A stretch of DNA of 64,000 nt from Solenopsis invicta (taxonomy: Eukaryota; Arthropoda; Insecta; Hymenoptera; Formicidae): assembly GCF_016802725.1 (NCBI RefSeq), contig NC_052669.1:14302270-14366269 (forward strand), read 5' to 3'. The stretch's first letter is position 1. Every line of letters starts with the position of its first letter. Shown one piece after another: positions 10,934-22,784 of this stretch. Both the position numbers and the translations under genes were made by a program. The notes below the pieces were generated by a model, which made no database searches, was not told the origin of the DNA, and saw only the letters and a list, made by a program, of their open reading frames with translations.

Positions 10934-11858
10934 CTTCTTCTTTTTCTTACTTTGTTCTATCAAACGGCGAAACTGATAAAAAGTAACAAGACTAACAGTA
11001 ATAAAAACACAAGGTTACTCTCTAACGAAGTTAACACTTCGAACGAGGAGACTTGAATGATTTTCAGTACGGGGTATTGTTGACCACTCTGTTTGCGACG
11101 TTGCAACAATATAGACACGAGTCTGCGCGCGCAGCTAAGAAATTAAAAACATTTTTAAATTTTTCTAAATTTTCTAACAGAAATAATCTTACAGCGATAT
11201 GATTTAAAATATCACGAGGATATGTCTAATACGACAAAGACGTGAGCATGCGCACATACGATAAGTTGTTCGGACATGTGATAACTTGCACTTCCTGACT
11301 TTTTCCAGATAAATGACTTCCTTCACTTCCGATATCAAAAATATCATCCTTTGCGGAGAGTGTGATTTTTCTAGTATGGGAAGTCAAAGATTAAACTTTT
11401 ATTGAGCCTTTCATTTTATCGACAGGAAAGAATGTCAACATATGTTTTTGTTAAAAGAATTTAAGGTTTGGCTGTAGCCTGATTTTTCAAATGTGAACTT
11501 TTGACGAGAGTATTTTTCTATTCGAAGAATAGGGAACATTATCTACTATAAGATTAATCTACGAAACGAGGTTTTGTCTAGCAACAAAAAAGAACACTAG
11601 ATAGGACTAACAAGAGAAATCAGAGTCGAAAGAAGGCGGAGTTGTCGAGATAAATCCATTTTCTTTTTCCTCGCTTTTGAAATATTTGGAAGATGCAACG
11701 TATAAATGTTAAGTTTCACGAAAACTTAGCGTTAGTTCGGCTTTCGTACTCTCCAGTTATAAGTCGAGAGTTTTTCGTTGTACTACGACAAACGTTGTTG
11801 CAAGTGCAATTTTTATTGCGAGTGAAAAAGTGAAAATAGTGAAGTTTAAATAGTGAAA
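10934..11858. promoter_or_regulatory. Divergent intergenic region with TATA box
   Basis: Lies between the leftward gene and the first polymerase exon. TATAAA is at 11701-11706, with a TTAGTT arthropod-initiator-like site about 30 bp downstream, a plausible core promoter for the rightward early transcript. No coding sequence is recognisable. Confidence 0.4.
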
Positions 11859-13363
11859 ATGTTGCGCGACGATATTGTTAAATTTTTTATCGTCGCGTGT
11901 AATTTTAATAATAAAATAGTGGGTCACTATTTTAAGAAGGTAGCGCGTGACAATGACGCGTCGAACTACGCATTGTTCGAGAAGTTCGCTAAGGAGTGCT
12001 CCAGCACATTGCGTTATGCACAGGCTAGGGCACTGTAATGGCAACGTGACGTTGGAAAATATAATTCGACGTCACGTTGAAAAGCGACGACAGAACAAAA
12101 TGTTTTTCGAAAATGATGCGGGGGGTCATATAGCTGACTTCTTGCGTCAAAGAGAAGGCAAGTAAATTTGATGTAAATTTAAAATTGAGCGTATTAATGT
12201 AAGTGTTTTTAGATATTATTTAATTATATTTATTTTTACAGTTGTAAGACACGTAGCCAGGGTTGAGCCGTTACCGCCTCGTCGCGCGGCGCCTCTTAAG
12301 CGAAACTACGGGGCGAGACGACGACGTGCAGAAGAGGAGCTTCAAGATACCGTAGCAGCCCGTAAGTAACTCTACGTACAGTAAGCATGAGACACGCGTC
12401 TCGTGGAGAAAATTAAATATTCAAAGTTTTATCAAATATTAAATATAGAAAATTTTCTAGGAAGCGAATTGAAATCGCGGACTTAGTTGCGGAGGCACCA
12501 TCATCTCGATACATCCCCGTCGGTGAATCATCAGGTAAATTTAAAAATATCATGTTATAAAGTTATTGTAATAATAGTAATAATAATAACAATTATTATT
12601 ATATATTTAGATGACGACGACGATACTCGAGGTAATTTTGACAGAGTTCCATCCTCAGCCGATGAGGCTATATTTACTTCAGGTAAGTTTTAAAAAATAG
12701 AGTTGGAGAAACTAACATATAGTTATTTAGCATAATTAATAACAAAAAAAATATTATTTAGTGTAAGCAAACGAGACGGAGGACGAAGAAGAAAGAGAGG
12801 AAAGAGCGACGCAGGAGAAGGAAGAGGAGAAAACCGAAGAAGAAGCATTAAAAGAAGATGAGGAGAAGGATATAGATGAAGATGAGGAAGAGGAGAAGAT
12901 CAAGAGGAAGAGTAAAATGAAATAGAAGAAGAAGAAGAAGAAGAAGAAGAAGAGCAGCAGGAAGCGATGGAAGATGCGGAAGAAGGAGATGAAGAGGAAT
13001 CGGATGAAGGCGCTGAAGTGGAGGATAATGAAGAGGGGACGGAAGTAGAAAATGACGCCGAGGAAAGAGAAGTCAGAGTTGCTTCTCCAAAGTATGATGG
13101 TAACTATTATTAATATTATTATTAAATTATTTTATTTCGAAGTAATATAAAACAAAATAATTTTAGATGATATACATTATGCCAATACCTTACCATGGAG
13201 GGCATAATTAATATCACTGGGCGGGGAAATATCGGGGTAACTTGGTGAGTTAGTTAGTATATTATATCTTTTGTCGGCGTTTTTGTGTATTAGTAAAAAA
13301 GAAAAGAAAAAATAAAACAGAATATAAGACAGCAATGATTAATAAAAATATTTCATCTTTCAG
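11859..13363 (+). pseudogene. Candidate 5' exons of Polinton PolB gene
   Basis: A chain of short exons with good splice sites leads into the polymerase: 11859-12157 (GC-AG donor AAG|GCAAGT), 12242-12361, 12461-12534, 12611-12682, 12762-13099 and 13167-13244, each followed by GTAAGT, GTAAAT, GTAACT or GTGAGT and preceded by pyrimidine-AG. All junctions that read through are phase 1. Content: a helical N-terminus, then an arginine-rich piece, an aspartate run (DDDDD) and a long Glu-rich acidic tract. Lesions: a frameshift near 12030, one between exons 2 and 3, and stops at the start of exon 5 and in exons 5 and 6. The exon structure is inferred from splice signals and would need transcripts to confirm it. 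Confidence 0.5.
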
Positions 13364-16300
13364 TTCAAACTGACGCTGGACTTGCTGTAGCTGTAATTGG
13401 AGGAAACGCTAGTGGGGAAGAATTTCTCCACAATGCTGCGGAGAATGTAGCCGACCAAAGGCCTCCAGCAGCAACATCGGTCACAGCAACCACAGTCGCA
13501 ACATTCTCAGCAACAGGAGCAAGACCCGCAATCGCAGCAGCAGCAGTCGCAGCGGCAACAACATCGGGCTGGTGATAGATTTAATTATACAGAGCTGCAG
13601 ACGGAAAACGCGCGTAGATTTAGGAATTTTGCTATACTCGAGAGAGAGGCGAGTTTCGCGATACGTCCAGTGCCACAGGGTGCCGATACCATGCCTTGGC
13701 TAGAAAACGCGTTCCGCAAAATCCATGCGTACGCGATAAGCTTAAGTGAACCGACGGATTACGTAGAACTATCTTTCAATTCCGAAAGTTTGACGCTTGG
13801 ATCGGCGGGATTGTCGTTTTGTCCGGCGCGCGACTTGACTTACAAGGACATATGGGAACTCGTAAGTTCGGTAGCGCAAAGCAACGGTGGAATTGAAGTC
13901 ACGGAAACTTTTAACATCAGGGTTTTCAATGTCGCAGTACCGGTGGGACGTGCAAGGGTATCGAATCCATTGACGCGTGAGGATGTCGTCAAACGATCGA
14001 TATTGGAAATAGTAAATGACGATAATTTATGCTTTCCTCGTTCACTTCTAGTCGCGCGAATCCACTGCGAACGTGGAAATCTTCGAACGGGGCCGCGTCA
14101 CGAAATGTGGGAAGCCGTAAGATTCCGACGCTCCTCGCTACAACACGATTTAGCGTTAAAATTAACGATGAACGCCGGTATCGTGATACCGGAGGAGGGA
14201 TGTGGGATTTACGAAATCCAGCAATTCCAACGGTATCTCGCCGCTGAAAATCTGGCAATAATGGTTTATGGTTTTAAAGATTTCGGACGTGGCGGGAACT
14301 TAATCTACGACGGGCGTACGATGCTCGCCTCACTAGGACACGAACCGATTCATTGCTTAAATATTATGTATTATGAGGGTAGACGCCATTATAATACCAT
14401 TTTAAATTTAAAAGCCGCTGCGGGTTCACAAGGTGGATATTGCGTAGCGTGTAACGTTGGTTATCGCCCCATCAGAGGGCATCGTTGCTTTAAAAGATGC
14501 CCACGCTGCTACGCTATACCCTCGTGTGAACATCACAACGCGGAGAAAGTCAGGTGCAATACGTGTAATCGTACGTTCTTCGGAAATTCATGTTTCGAGC
14601 GTCATCGTACCGAAAAATCTTATGAAGGAAAATCAACTGTTTGCCATTCGGTTAAAATTTGTAACAATTGTGGGCGATTTATAAAATCAAACTCGCGGCA
14701 CGAATGTAATAGCGCCTATTGTAGGATATGTCATTCTTAGCAACCCGTGAATCATTCGTGTTTTATGCAACCTCTTCGACGCAGAGTCGAAGCTGAAGAC
14801 CCTGGAGAGGGTACGAGTGCTGCGGCGATACGTGAAGAGGCACAAAGAAACGCTAATGACCTCGAGGGTAAGAACGTCAATGAAGTCAAGGGAGCTGTCG
14901 CATTCGTGTTTTACGATTTTGAAACGCGGCAGGACGAGACGTACGAAAGAACCGAGAACGTAAAGTTACACGTTCCGACTCTCTGCGTAGCACAGCAAAT
15001 TTGCGCTGCTTGCGTGGCGATAGTCGACATGACGGTGCGATGTCGTTGGTGCGGAACGCGCGAATTTGTATTTAATATCGACCCGGTAAAGCAATTTATA
15101 GAGTTGACACGACCGACAAAACATTTTAAAAGTATTATTTGTATCGCTCACAACGCAAAGGCGTTCGACGCGCAATTTATTTTAAAATATCTAGTCGAAA
15201 AATCGTTAATAACAGAAAAGCCACAGATAATTCTGAACGGAACGAAGATTATCGTGATGACGATCGGTCATACAAAATTCATCGACAGCGTTAATTATAT
15301 GCCGATGCGATTATCTGATCTACCTAAAGCTTTCGGTCTAAGGGATACGGCAGATAAAGGCATTTTTCCGCATTTATTTAACACTGTGAGAATCAATCGT
15401 ATGTTGGTCCATTACCCGAGGCTCGATTTTATTCTCCCGATCAAATGAAACCTGATGAGCGCGAGCGATTTCTTGCATGGCATACGGAAATGACAAATAA
15501 AAATGTCATCTTCGACTTCGAGCGCGAGATCGTACGTTATTGTCGAAATGACGTAGATATTTTACGACGTGCTTGTGTAGCTTTCCAAAAAATATTTTTA
15601 GAGCGCGGCGGTGTGTGTCCTTTCGAAGAATGCACGACTATCGCTTCCACGTGTATGAAAGTTTTTCGAAAAAACTTTCTTTGCGAGGGAAAAATAGGAA
15701 TCATCCCGTCGGGCGGATACAGAAACGCCGATAGACAATCGCGCAAAGCTTTACAATGGTTAGTGTGGAAGGAGCGTGAGCTCGGACATCCCATAAATCA
15801 TGCCGGGTGAGGTCGCGAGCGTTTAATCGGCGGTAGCCACGTAGACGGATATTACGAGACAAAATTGGGGACTGAAACTCAGCGTTTCGTTCTCCAATTT
15901 CACGGGTGCTTCTGGCACGGATGCCTTACTTGCTTCCAAGTGAATCGTGACAGAAAGCTTTCAACTGCTAACCGCGACGATACGATAGAAACGCGTTACG
16001 AACGAACTATCGCAACGACATGGCGTCTTCGCCGGCAAGGATATCAGTTGATTGAAAAATGGGAGTGCGCTTTCGACCGAGAAATGAGGGCAAATAACGA
16101 GATGCGTAATTTTCTCGAACATCACCTTATACTAAAATCTGCGCCTCTCGATCCGCGTGACGCGTTTTTTGGTGGCCGCACGGAAAATATCGTAACTCGA
16201 CTTGAAGTAGCGGGGTACGCGGAGAAAATACGTTACGTGGACGTGTGTTCTATGTATCCTTACGTATTAAAGAAGGGCGTTTTTCCGATCGGCCACCCTG

Positions 16301-17591
16301 TAATCTATATCGGAGCGAAATGCTCGTCGTTAATCGGCGACGGACCAGGGTATAATTTCGACCCGGTCGAAGGTCTCGTACGTTGTCGAGTACTCCCACC
16401 GCGCAATCTCTTTCACCCGGTACTCCCGTATCGTGTGCGCGGAAAATTGCTGTTTGCGTTGTGCCGGAGTTGCTGCGAAATGTTCTCGCGGTCCGCGTGC
16501 ACTCACGAACATCCTGACAAACGTGAATTCGAGGGTACTTGGGTATCATGCGAATTACGTAAAGACATCGAGAAAGATTATCTTGTGAGGCAAGTAAATG
16601 AAATTTGGCAATACAAAGTTGCTCGCCAAGATCGCGATACGCGGCAGGGTGGATTGTTCACCGGATATATAAATTCCTTTTTGCAATTAAAGCAGGAAGC
16701 TAGTGGATGGCCGAGCAAATGTGTAGATGGCGAGAGTAAAGCACGATACCTTCGTGAATATAAGGAAATCGAAGGTATTACACTCGATAGAAACAACATC
16801 TCTCGTAATCCTGGCTTGCGTTCGGTCGCGAAGCTCTGTTTAAATTCCTTCTGTGGAAAATTCGGCCAACAAATCTTCCTAGTACCGAGATCATAGAATC
16901 GCTTCAGCGTTTCGCAACTTTGCTCACTAGCCCTGAGCACGAAATAACTGACATATACCATAATGACGAGGTATTGTATGTCTCGTGGCGACTGCGAGAA
17001 GAGGCAATCGTAGCTTCTCCGATTACCAACGTCGTGATCGCGGCATATACGACGGCACAAGCTAGGTTAAAATTGTATGATTATTTAGAAAAGTTAAATA
17101 GACGTGTATTATATTGCGATACCGATTCTGTTATATATTTGAGTAGTTGTAATCCAAACGAGTACGAACCACGTACTGGAAATTTTCTGGGCGACATGAC
17201 GGACGAACTCGAAAGCTACGGCAACGGTAGCTACATCAAGTCGTTTGTGTCGGAAGGCCCAAAATTTTATGCGTATGTGGTTCGTACAGCGGATGGAATC
17301 ACTCGTGAAACTTGTAAAGTGAAAGGAATAACTTTAAATTATAATAATTCTAGATTTGTAAATTTCCGTAGTATAAGAAATTTAATATTAGAAAGAGAAA
17401 GGCAAGAGGAAGGAGAAGATGAAGAAAACCGTGGAAGGAAACCCGTGATAAATTTGCGCTTTAATGCAATTCGTCGCAATGCTTTTCACGAAATTGTAAC
17501 AAGAGAAGAGAGGAAAACATGTTCGGCGGTATTGGTAAAGCGCAGATTTATTAATAATCGTTATTCGCTTCCATACGGTTTTGTCGAATAA
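13364..17591 (+). pseudogene. Protein-primed DNA polymerase B (Polinton PolB), broken
   Basis: Replicates the element by protein priming. In order: a Q-rich segment; a region with an OTU-like Asp-Cys...His arrangement (near 14024-14033 and 14387); a Cys/His-rich zinc-binding cluster (14440-14740); 3'-5' exonuclease motifs I (DFE, 14915), II (HNAKAFD, to 15169) and III (YCRND, 15538); then palm motifs A (DVCSMYP, 16240), B (KLCLNSFCGKFG, 16831-16866) and C (DTD, 17118). All catalytic residues I can see are retained. Lesions: frameshift near 13466 in CAG repeats, TAG at 14738, frameshift near 15390, TGA at 15808, frameshift near 16865. It ends at 17591 with an AATAAA near 17788. Confidence 0.9.
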
Positions 17592-18241
17592 TCATCTTTT
17601 CTTACTCGAGCTTTGTTCTCGCTTAAATTTAAGTTTCGAGTCGTCAATTTTTCCGTCCGCAGCGCATAAGCATCATTGTAAAAATTCTATAAAAACGTAT
17701 TAATCATAAGTCATTCATTAGTTTTAGCATTGTAAAATATAAAATGTAAATATTTTTACAATATATAATTAGGACAAAAACGTGCTAAAATAAAAAAATG
17801 TTTTAATTATTTTTTCATAAAAAATTTTATTATACATTTCCAATCCGAATCCTGTTCTGTTTCCCGTGTACTTTTTCCCTTGTTTCTTTTTCGTGAATTA
17901 TTTTCCTCCTCCCCAGCGGCATCGTCTATCAGCTCATTAAAACGATGCCGACCTAAGCGCTAAGTGAGTGGGATAAGCCTGTATGCATCCCGCGCCGCGG
18001 CACGGATCAGCTCGTTGTTGGCCGCGGTTGGCTAACGTACCGGCGGGGGAGTACGCTCACGCGAGCGCGCAAACGCCGCCGCCGCCGCCACGTTGATGCG
18101 CTTATCTCTGCCTTCAAAAATTTGACTCCGCGAATTATTAATATCGATATTGTCAACGATTAGTATTATTAGCATCGACCGTCATTTTTTCTTTTTTGTT
18201 TTTGAAGCAGCGCACCGGAATCGAGTCAATCATTTCGCAAA
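17592..18241. other. Intergenic between PolB and ATPase
   Basis: AT-rich 3' sequence with polyadenylation-like AATAAA, then a GC-rich stretch with (GCC)n at about 18067-18090. No coding sequence is recognised. Confidence 0.4.
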
Positions 18242-18486
18242 ATGGATGTGCGTTGGAAACATCCCTGGACATCGATTACATGTGTTGGGATAGGCGCAGA
18301 AATCACAAGTAACAATGTGTATCAAGTATTTATTAGAACGTGTGGACTGGTACAGCGCTCGAGGCGAACTGACTGCGCGTCGCCGGTTCTCAGGCTCAAC
18401 GCTATTGAAAAGAAAAAAAGTGTTTATGGGCCAGAGCCACGTGTAGCAATACAAAAGAGAGTCTCCCAATATACATACATATATAT

Positions 18487-19227
18487 GTGGAGTATATAAC
18501 ACGAGGAACACAAAAAAGGTTATCTCTAACAATATGCGGTCCCACCGGGTGTGGGAAAACGATCTTTGTAAAGTCTTTTATCAAATATCTATCGAGCATG
18601 TCCGACGTGAGTTTCGAGAGAGTTTTATTTTATTACGCGGAGTGGCAAGAAGCTTATCGACAATTAAAATACGACGTGAGTGTAAGCAAGGCAGAAGAGT
18701 CAGCACGGGGATACGACGTTAAAGTGGCGACGACAACAATGAGGAAGAAAAATATAATCGAATTTCGCAAGGGATTACCTCGCCCAGAAGATTATTCGAA
18801 CGATCCGCTTACCCCGAAACTCGTGATAATCGATGACCTTATAAGAGAATCGTCGTCGAGCAACGCGATCGTGGATCTTTTTACCAAAAGTAGTCATTAT
18901 AAGAATCTCAGTGTCATTTTTATCTTGCAGAATCTTTTCCATCAGGAACGCAGACAATGCGACATATCTCTCAACGCGAATTACATCGTGGTTTTCAAAA
19001 ATCCTCGCGATCGCGCTCAAATTCGTCATTTAACGCGACAAGTCTATCCCGATGATCCAAAATTTCTAAAAGAGGCTTATTACGACGCTACTTCGAGACC
19101 TCACGGATACTTGTTGCTCGATCTGAAACAATCGACTCCGGACGAATATCGATTTCGTACGTGCGTCTTTCCTGATGATACTAGACATTATGCTTACGTA
19201 CCGCGTAGATCGTTTTCCATTTCATAA
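18487..19227 (+). CDS. FtsK/HerA-type DNA packaging ATPase
   Basis: Expected to pump the element's DNA into capsids. Walker A GPTGCGKT is at residues 18-25 and Walker B LVIIDDL at 112-118, followed by a Q-rich sensor-like strand (FILQNLFHQ). The open frame has no ATG before Walker A. A plausible true N-terminus (MDVRWKHPWTS, from 18242) lies about 240 bp upstream in another frame, so an intron or insertion separates it; I could not find a phase-compatible splice pair. Length and motif order fit Polinton ATPases. The catalytic core is open to its TAA. Confidence 0.85.
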   Translation: MEYITRGTQKRLSLTICGPTGCGKTIFVKSFIKYLSSMSDVSFERVLFYYAEWQEAYRQLKYDVSVSKAEESARGYDVKVATTTMRKKNIIEFRKGLPRPEDYSNDPLTPKLVIIDDLIRESSSSNAIVDLFTKSSHYKNLSVIFILQNLFHQERRQCDISLNANYIVVFKNPRDRAQIRHLTRQVYPDDPKFLKEAYYDATSRPHGYLLLDLKQSTPDEYRFRTCVFPDDTRHYAYVPRRSFSIS

Positions 19228-19292
19228 AAATCGCGTAACGCGGCTCGTGAAGACCAGTCGCGCTATTCTCTCTCGCGACGAAAGAGGACAAC

Positions 19293-19658
19293 ATGAGTTC
19301 GGACAGCGTGACGAAAATCGCCACACGTTCAATCGGAAAAAGAAACGCTTGTTTTCTCGAGGCGCTGTGTCATCTGAACAATAAGCAGCGAATGATCTTT
19401 CTTCGAATCGCGGACGATAAATTTATTCATTGTATTTGCTAGTGCGTTTTTAATACACTTAAAGGCAACGTCCCGCTCAAACGACGTGAAAAAGATCGAC
19501 TGAGTAAATACAAATCGACACTGCGACGTATTGCGACAAAACGCGAAAATTGGAAGGATAAGAGACTTTTGGTACAACGAAGCGGATTTTTACCCTATAT
19601 CATAGGACCCATATTGTTGGCTTTATTAACACAAATCATCAAAGGCACGGAATCATAA
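19293..19658 (+). pseudogene. Small conserved Polinton protein, one in-frame stop
   Basis: A 121-codon frame from ATG 19293 to TAA 19656-19658, interrupted only by TAG at codon 50 (19440-19442). It begins 65 bp after the ATPase. The second half is rich in Lys/Arg (LKRREKDRLSKYKSTL) and ends in a hydrophobic segment (GFLPYIIGPILLALL). From memory, this 'C-V-x-N-x-L-x-G-N-x-P-L ... G-F-L-P' layout recurs in small proteins of animal Polintons and related adenovirus-like elements. The hydrophobic tail suggests membrane or capsid association; function is unproven. Confidence 0.65.
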
Positions 19659-19670
19659 GAATAAATCGCA

Positions 19671-20753
19671 ATGGAAAGGGCAAAAAAGATGGTTTTAATT
19701 TCTACAGAAAATCTTGAGAGAATGCAGCAACAGCAGCAACAACAGAATAAATCGATTGCTGTAGAGCCGAAGGAAAATATCACGACGGAGAACGGTGAAA
19801 ACGATAATAATAATTCCGTACAAACTCCTGGAACCCTTCTGACACGACTCGATGCGGAAATGAGTCGTATTCTTAATTCACCTTACCTGCGTAACAAGAA
19901 TGAGAGATGGAAAATGTATAGAGAGGTACTTTGGCGGTATCTTTACTATATCCAAAAAGCGCGAAAACAAAATGCAACCAACGTAACCGAAATTGTCGAT
20001 AACGAAACACGACTTCCGAAGGAGATCGGCAACAATAGCGACGGCAAATCGACGCTCGTTTCTCACGATATCCCCCGAAAATCGCAAATTTCTGCTAATC
20101 TTTCTCATTTATCCGATATCAACGATACTGTGATAAGAAGAGAACATAGCCTTCGATTGCTGAAAAGTGCCGGAAAAATAGTAGAAACTGTCCCGAAATT
20201 GTATCGCGCTCAAGCTCGCTTACTGATGAAACATTTGCTCGATAAAGCGGTGCCTGACAGAATTAATTGGAACGAAAATGGAGTCGTAACTATAGATGGC
20301 AACATTGTAAAAGATTCGAATATCAGCGAGCTGATGAACGACATGATGCAAGAAAGAAAAACCGTAGAACCACCAGTAGGAAGATTTCAGTTTGCTCGAT
20401 TACTACGCAGCTTAAACACGCGTTCAGCACTGGTAGGGAATAAGCGACTGTTAAATGGCACCCTCGCTTTTTCTTCCCCGATTAATGTGAAATATCGGCC
20501 TTCGTCAAGTTTCATGCCGATTGCAACGAAAACATATTCAACGAGATCGACAAAACGTCAATCGGAAAAACGCAAGAAGCAGGAACGAGAAGAAGAAGAA
20601 AAAGCCCCTGATTACGCATTGTATCTGTCTCCTTACTTTCGTAAAGCCTATCCATCTACAACTTTTATGAAAAGGGGATTCGCTTCCTGCGCGAAAAAGG
20701 CGTTTGCTAGATTGAAATACACTGAAGAAATAATCGATAATGTCGGAACTTGA
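19671..20753 (+). CDS. Conserved Polinton protein of unknown function (360 aa)
   Basis: Intact frame starting 12 bp after the previous gene's stop. It opens with a basic helix (KKMVLISTENLERMQ) and a polyglutamine run, followed by an acidic Asn-rich linker. Residues about 60-110 (LTRLDAEMSRILNSPYL...) and 165-240 (VPKLYRAQARLLMKHLLD...INWNENGVVTIDG) match a pattern I recall from late-region proteins of many animal Polintons. The C-terminus is Lys/Glu rich, then ends in an aromatic segment with AYPSTTFMKRGF. There is no catalytic motif. Its stop overlaps the integrase start by 14 bp, which suggests co-transcription. Possibly structural. Confidence 0.7.
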   Translation: MERAKKMVLISTENLERMQQQQQQQNKSIAVEPKENITTENGENDNNNSVQTPGTLLTRLDAEMSRILNSPYLRNKNERWKMYREVLWRYLYYIQKARKQNATNVTEIVDNETRLPKEIGNNSDGKSTLVSHDIPRKSQISANLSHLSDINDTVIRREHSLRLLKSAGKIVETVPKLYRAQARLLMKHLLDKAVPDRINWNENGVVTIDGNIVKDSNISELMNDMMQERKTVEPPVGRFQFARLLRSLNTRSALVGNKRLLNGTLAFSSPINVKYRPSSSFMPIATKTYSTRSTKRQSEKRKKQEREEEEKAPDYALYLSPYFRKAYPSTTFMKRGFASCAKKAFARLKYTEEIIDNVGT

Positions 20754-21864
20754 AAAATTATATTACGATCCCGCGCATTACGCCGGCTTCTCAGCAGTGG
20801 AAAATCTGACACGTGCCGCTAAGCCGAATTTCACACGTAACAATGTCGCTCGCTGGCTGGAACCGCAAGATGCATACTCGCTGCACCGTCCACTGCGCCG
20901 AAAGTTTCCTCGACTGCATTACAACGTAACGAATATCGACGATGTGTGGGAGGGCGATTTGATTGAGCTGCGAAATCTTAAAAGTTATAATGACGGATAT
21001 TCTTATATTCTCGTGATTATCGATGTACTCAGTAAATTCGCTTGGGTGGAACCATTACGTGACAAAACGAGCGTATGCGTGACAAAAGCTTTTCAACGTG
21101 TGCTCGCGAGAAGCAAAGGACGAATACCTATATACTTGCAAACTGACAAGGGTAAAGAATTTGTCGGCCGTGCAACGCAAAAGTTTTTGGAAGAAAACGA
21201 TATTCGTTTTAGAGTAACGCGCAATCTCGACATCAAAGCAGCCGTCGTCGAACGCTTTAACAGAACGTTAAAGGAACGAATGTGGCGGTATTTTACGCAT
21301 AAAAATACGCGTCAATATATCGATGTTTTGCAGGATATTGTGCGTGCGTACAATCACACTCGTCATTCGGTCACCAAAATGCAACCCGCGGTTGTAACGA
21401 GAGAAAATGCTCGTATCGTGCGTGAAAATATAACTCGACGGTGGAAAGACGTTAACAAAATTAAGAATGCTAAATACCATGCTGGCGATCTCGTCCGCGT
21501 CAGTAGAGCGAAAGGCACCTTCGAGAAAGGATACGAGGCGAACTGGACCGAGGAGATATTTCGAATTCATCGTGTTCTTGAATGGCGAAAACCTCGTGTG
21601 TACGAATTAAGCGATTTAACGGGGGAGGTCATAGACGGGATCTTTTACAAACAAGAATTAGCTCGAATCGAGAAAAACCTGCAGGAGGAAGAATTTATTG
21701 TGGATCGCGTGGTAAGGAGTAAAGGACGTGGTGCTAATAAGCAACTACTAGTTAGCTGGCGTGGATATCCTAGCAAATTCGACTCTTGGATCCCAGCTTC
21801 GAGTTTATCGAATCTCCGAGATGACGATAACGGACCAATTTCACATGATTCTTCCAAGCAATAG
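20740..21864 (+). CDS. Retroviral-type integrase with chromodomain (Polinton INT)
   Basis: Inserts the element into chromosomal DNA. The 374-residue frame is intact. An N-terminal helical/basic domain comes first, then an RNase H-fold core with D73 (EGDL), D136 (QTDKGKEF) and E171 (VVERFNRTLKERM). The D136-E171 spacing is 35, the D,D(35)E signature. At about 315-360 lies a chromodomain-like segment (IVDRVVRSKG...LLVSWRGYP...WIPASSL) which in relatives can target histone marks. The start ATG at 20740 overlaps the preceding stop. It is one of the least decayed genes here. Confidence 0.95.
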   Translation: MSELEKLYYDPAHYAGFSAVENLTRAAKPNFTRNNVARWLEPQDAYSLHRPLRRKFPRLHYNVTNIDDVWEGDLIELRNLKSYNDGYSYILVIIDVLSKFAWVEPLRDKTSVCVTKAFQRVLARSKGRIPIYLQTDKGKEFVGRATQKFLEENDIRFRVTRNLDIKAAVVERFNRTLKERMWRYFTHKNTRQYIDVLQDIVRAYNHTRHSVTKMQPAVVTRENARIVRENITRRWKDVNKIKNAKYHAGDLVRVSRAKGTFEKGYEANWTEEIFRIHRVLEWRKPRVYELSDLTGEVIDGIFYKQELARIEKNLQEEEFIVDRVVRSKGRGANKQLLVSWRGYPSKFDSWIPASSLSNLRDDDNGPISHDSSKQ

Positions 21865-22633
21865 CAGTATGCAGTATTTTCCGGAAAATACTACTTCCTC
21901 CTTCATCACGGAGTTACCTCAAACTGTAGAATTGCATGGAGAATGGGAAGTTGCACTAAGCGAGATTCAATTTCCCTGTTTTTTTCATGTACGTCAGTTT
22001 CCCGAAAATGAGCTCAAATATTTCTTTTCCACAGAAGATATATACGAGATACGCAATGGATCATATGTGTTGCATCATAGAATAATACAGAATGGTATTT
22101 ACGAGACTATCGAGAATCTTATCGGTGAGATTAATGAAGCGTGCCGAGATTCGCATTTTGTTTTCGAAATACAGAAAGAGGGTGGTAAACTCAAAATAGG
22201 ACTTAGCTGCGACGTGGAAAAATGTCGTGTTAATCATTATATTAACTTTTCCGATAATCTTTTTTGAATATTAGGATGCGAAACGGAATTAGGCATAAAT
22301 GATAATTTATACTTTCGTAAGATTATGATAAACGATTCCGGTGAATGCATGACTTTTCTCAAACTCGGATTTAAAATGGAAAACGGTAATTGAATTTATT
22401 ATTATCAGAGTAAAGAGCCCTGTAGCCTGTGGCGTGGTATTCCAGATAAGCTGTTTGTTTATTGTGATATTTGTGAATCTTATATAACCGGTGATGTACA
22501 AACCCCGCTTCTCCGAATAGTCTCGGTCGAGTCACGCGAAAGTAATTACGCGTACGGGACGAATCAGGTGAAACATTTCTCTTTTTCATTTTATATTCCG
22601 TTGCGACAACGCGTTTCCGCAGAATCGAAATAG
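21821..22633 (+). pseudogene. Polinton penton (minor capsid) protein, two in-frame TGAs
   Basis: Probably forms capsid vertices with a jelly-roll fold. The ATG at 21821 overlaps the integrase end by 44 bp. The N-terminal block MTITDQFHMILPSNSS and the following WEVALSEIQFP are the conserved opening I know from Polinton minor capsid proteins. One frame runs to TAG 22631-22633, interrupted by TGA at 22265-22267 and 22391-22393. The piece after the second stop keeps the conserved PDKLFVYCDI and VQTPLLRIV strands. The penton assignment follows published Polinton capsid work as I recall it. Confidence 0.75.
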
Positions 22634-22784
22634 ATATAAGAGATCAGCTCGGAAAAAAAATACTATTTGAATCGGGAATCTTGACGGTGACATTGAACTT
22701 CGGACGTGCTCGATAATTTACATTAGAATACGGTTGAAATAAACATAAGTCTGCGATAAACAAAAGAGAGAAAATCATTTCACC

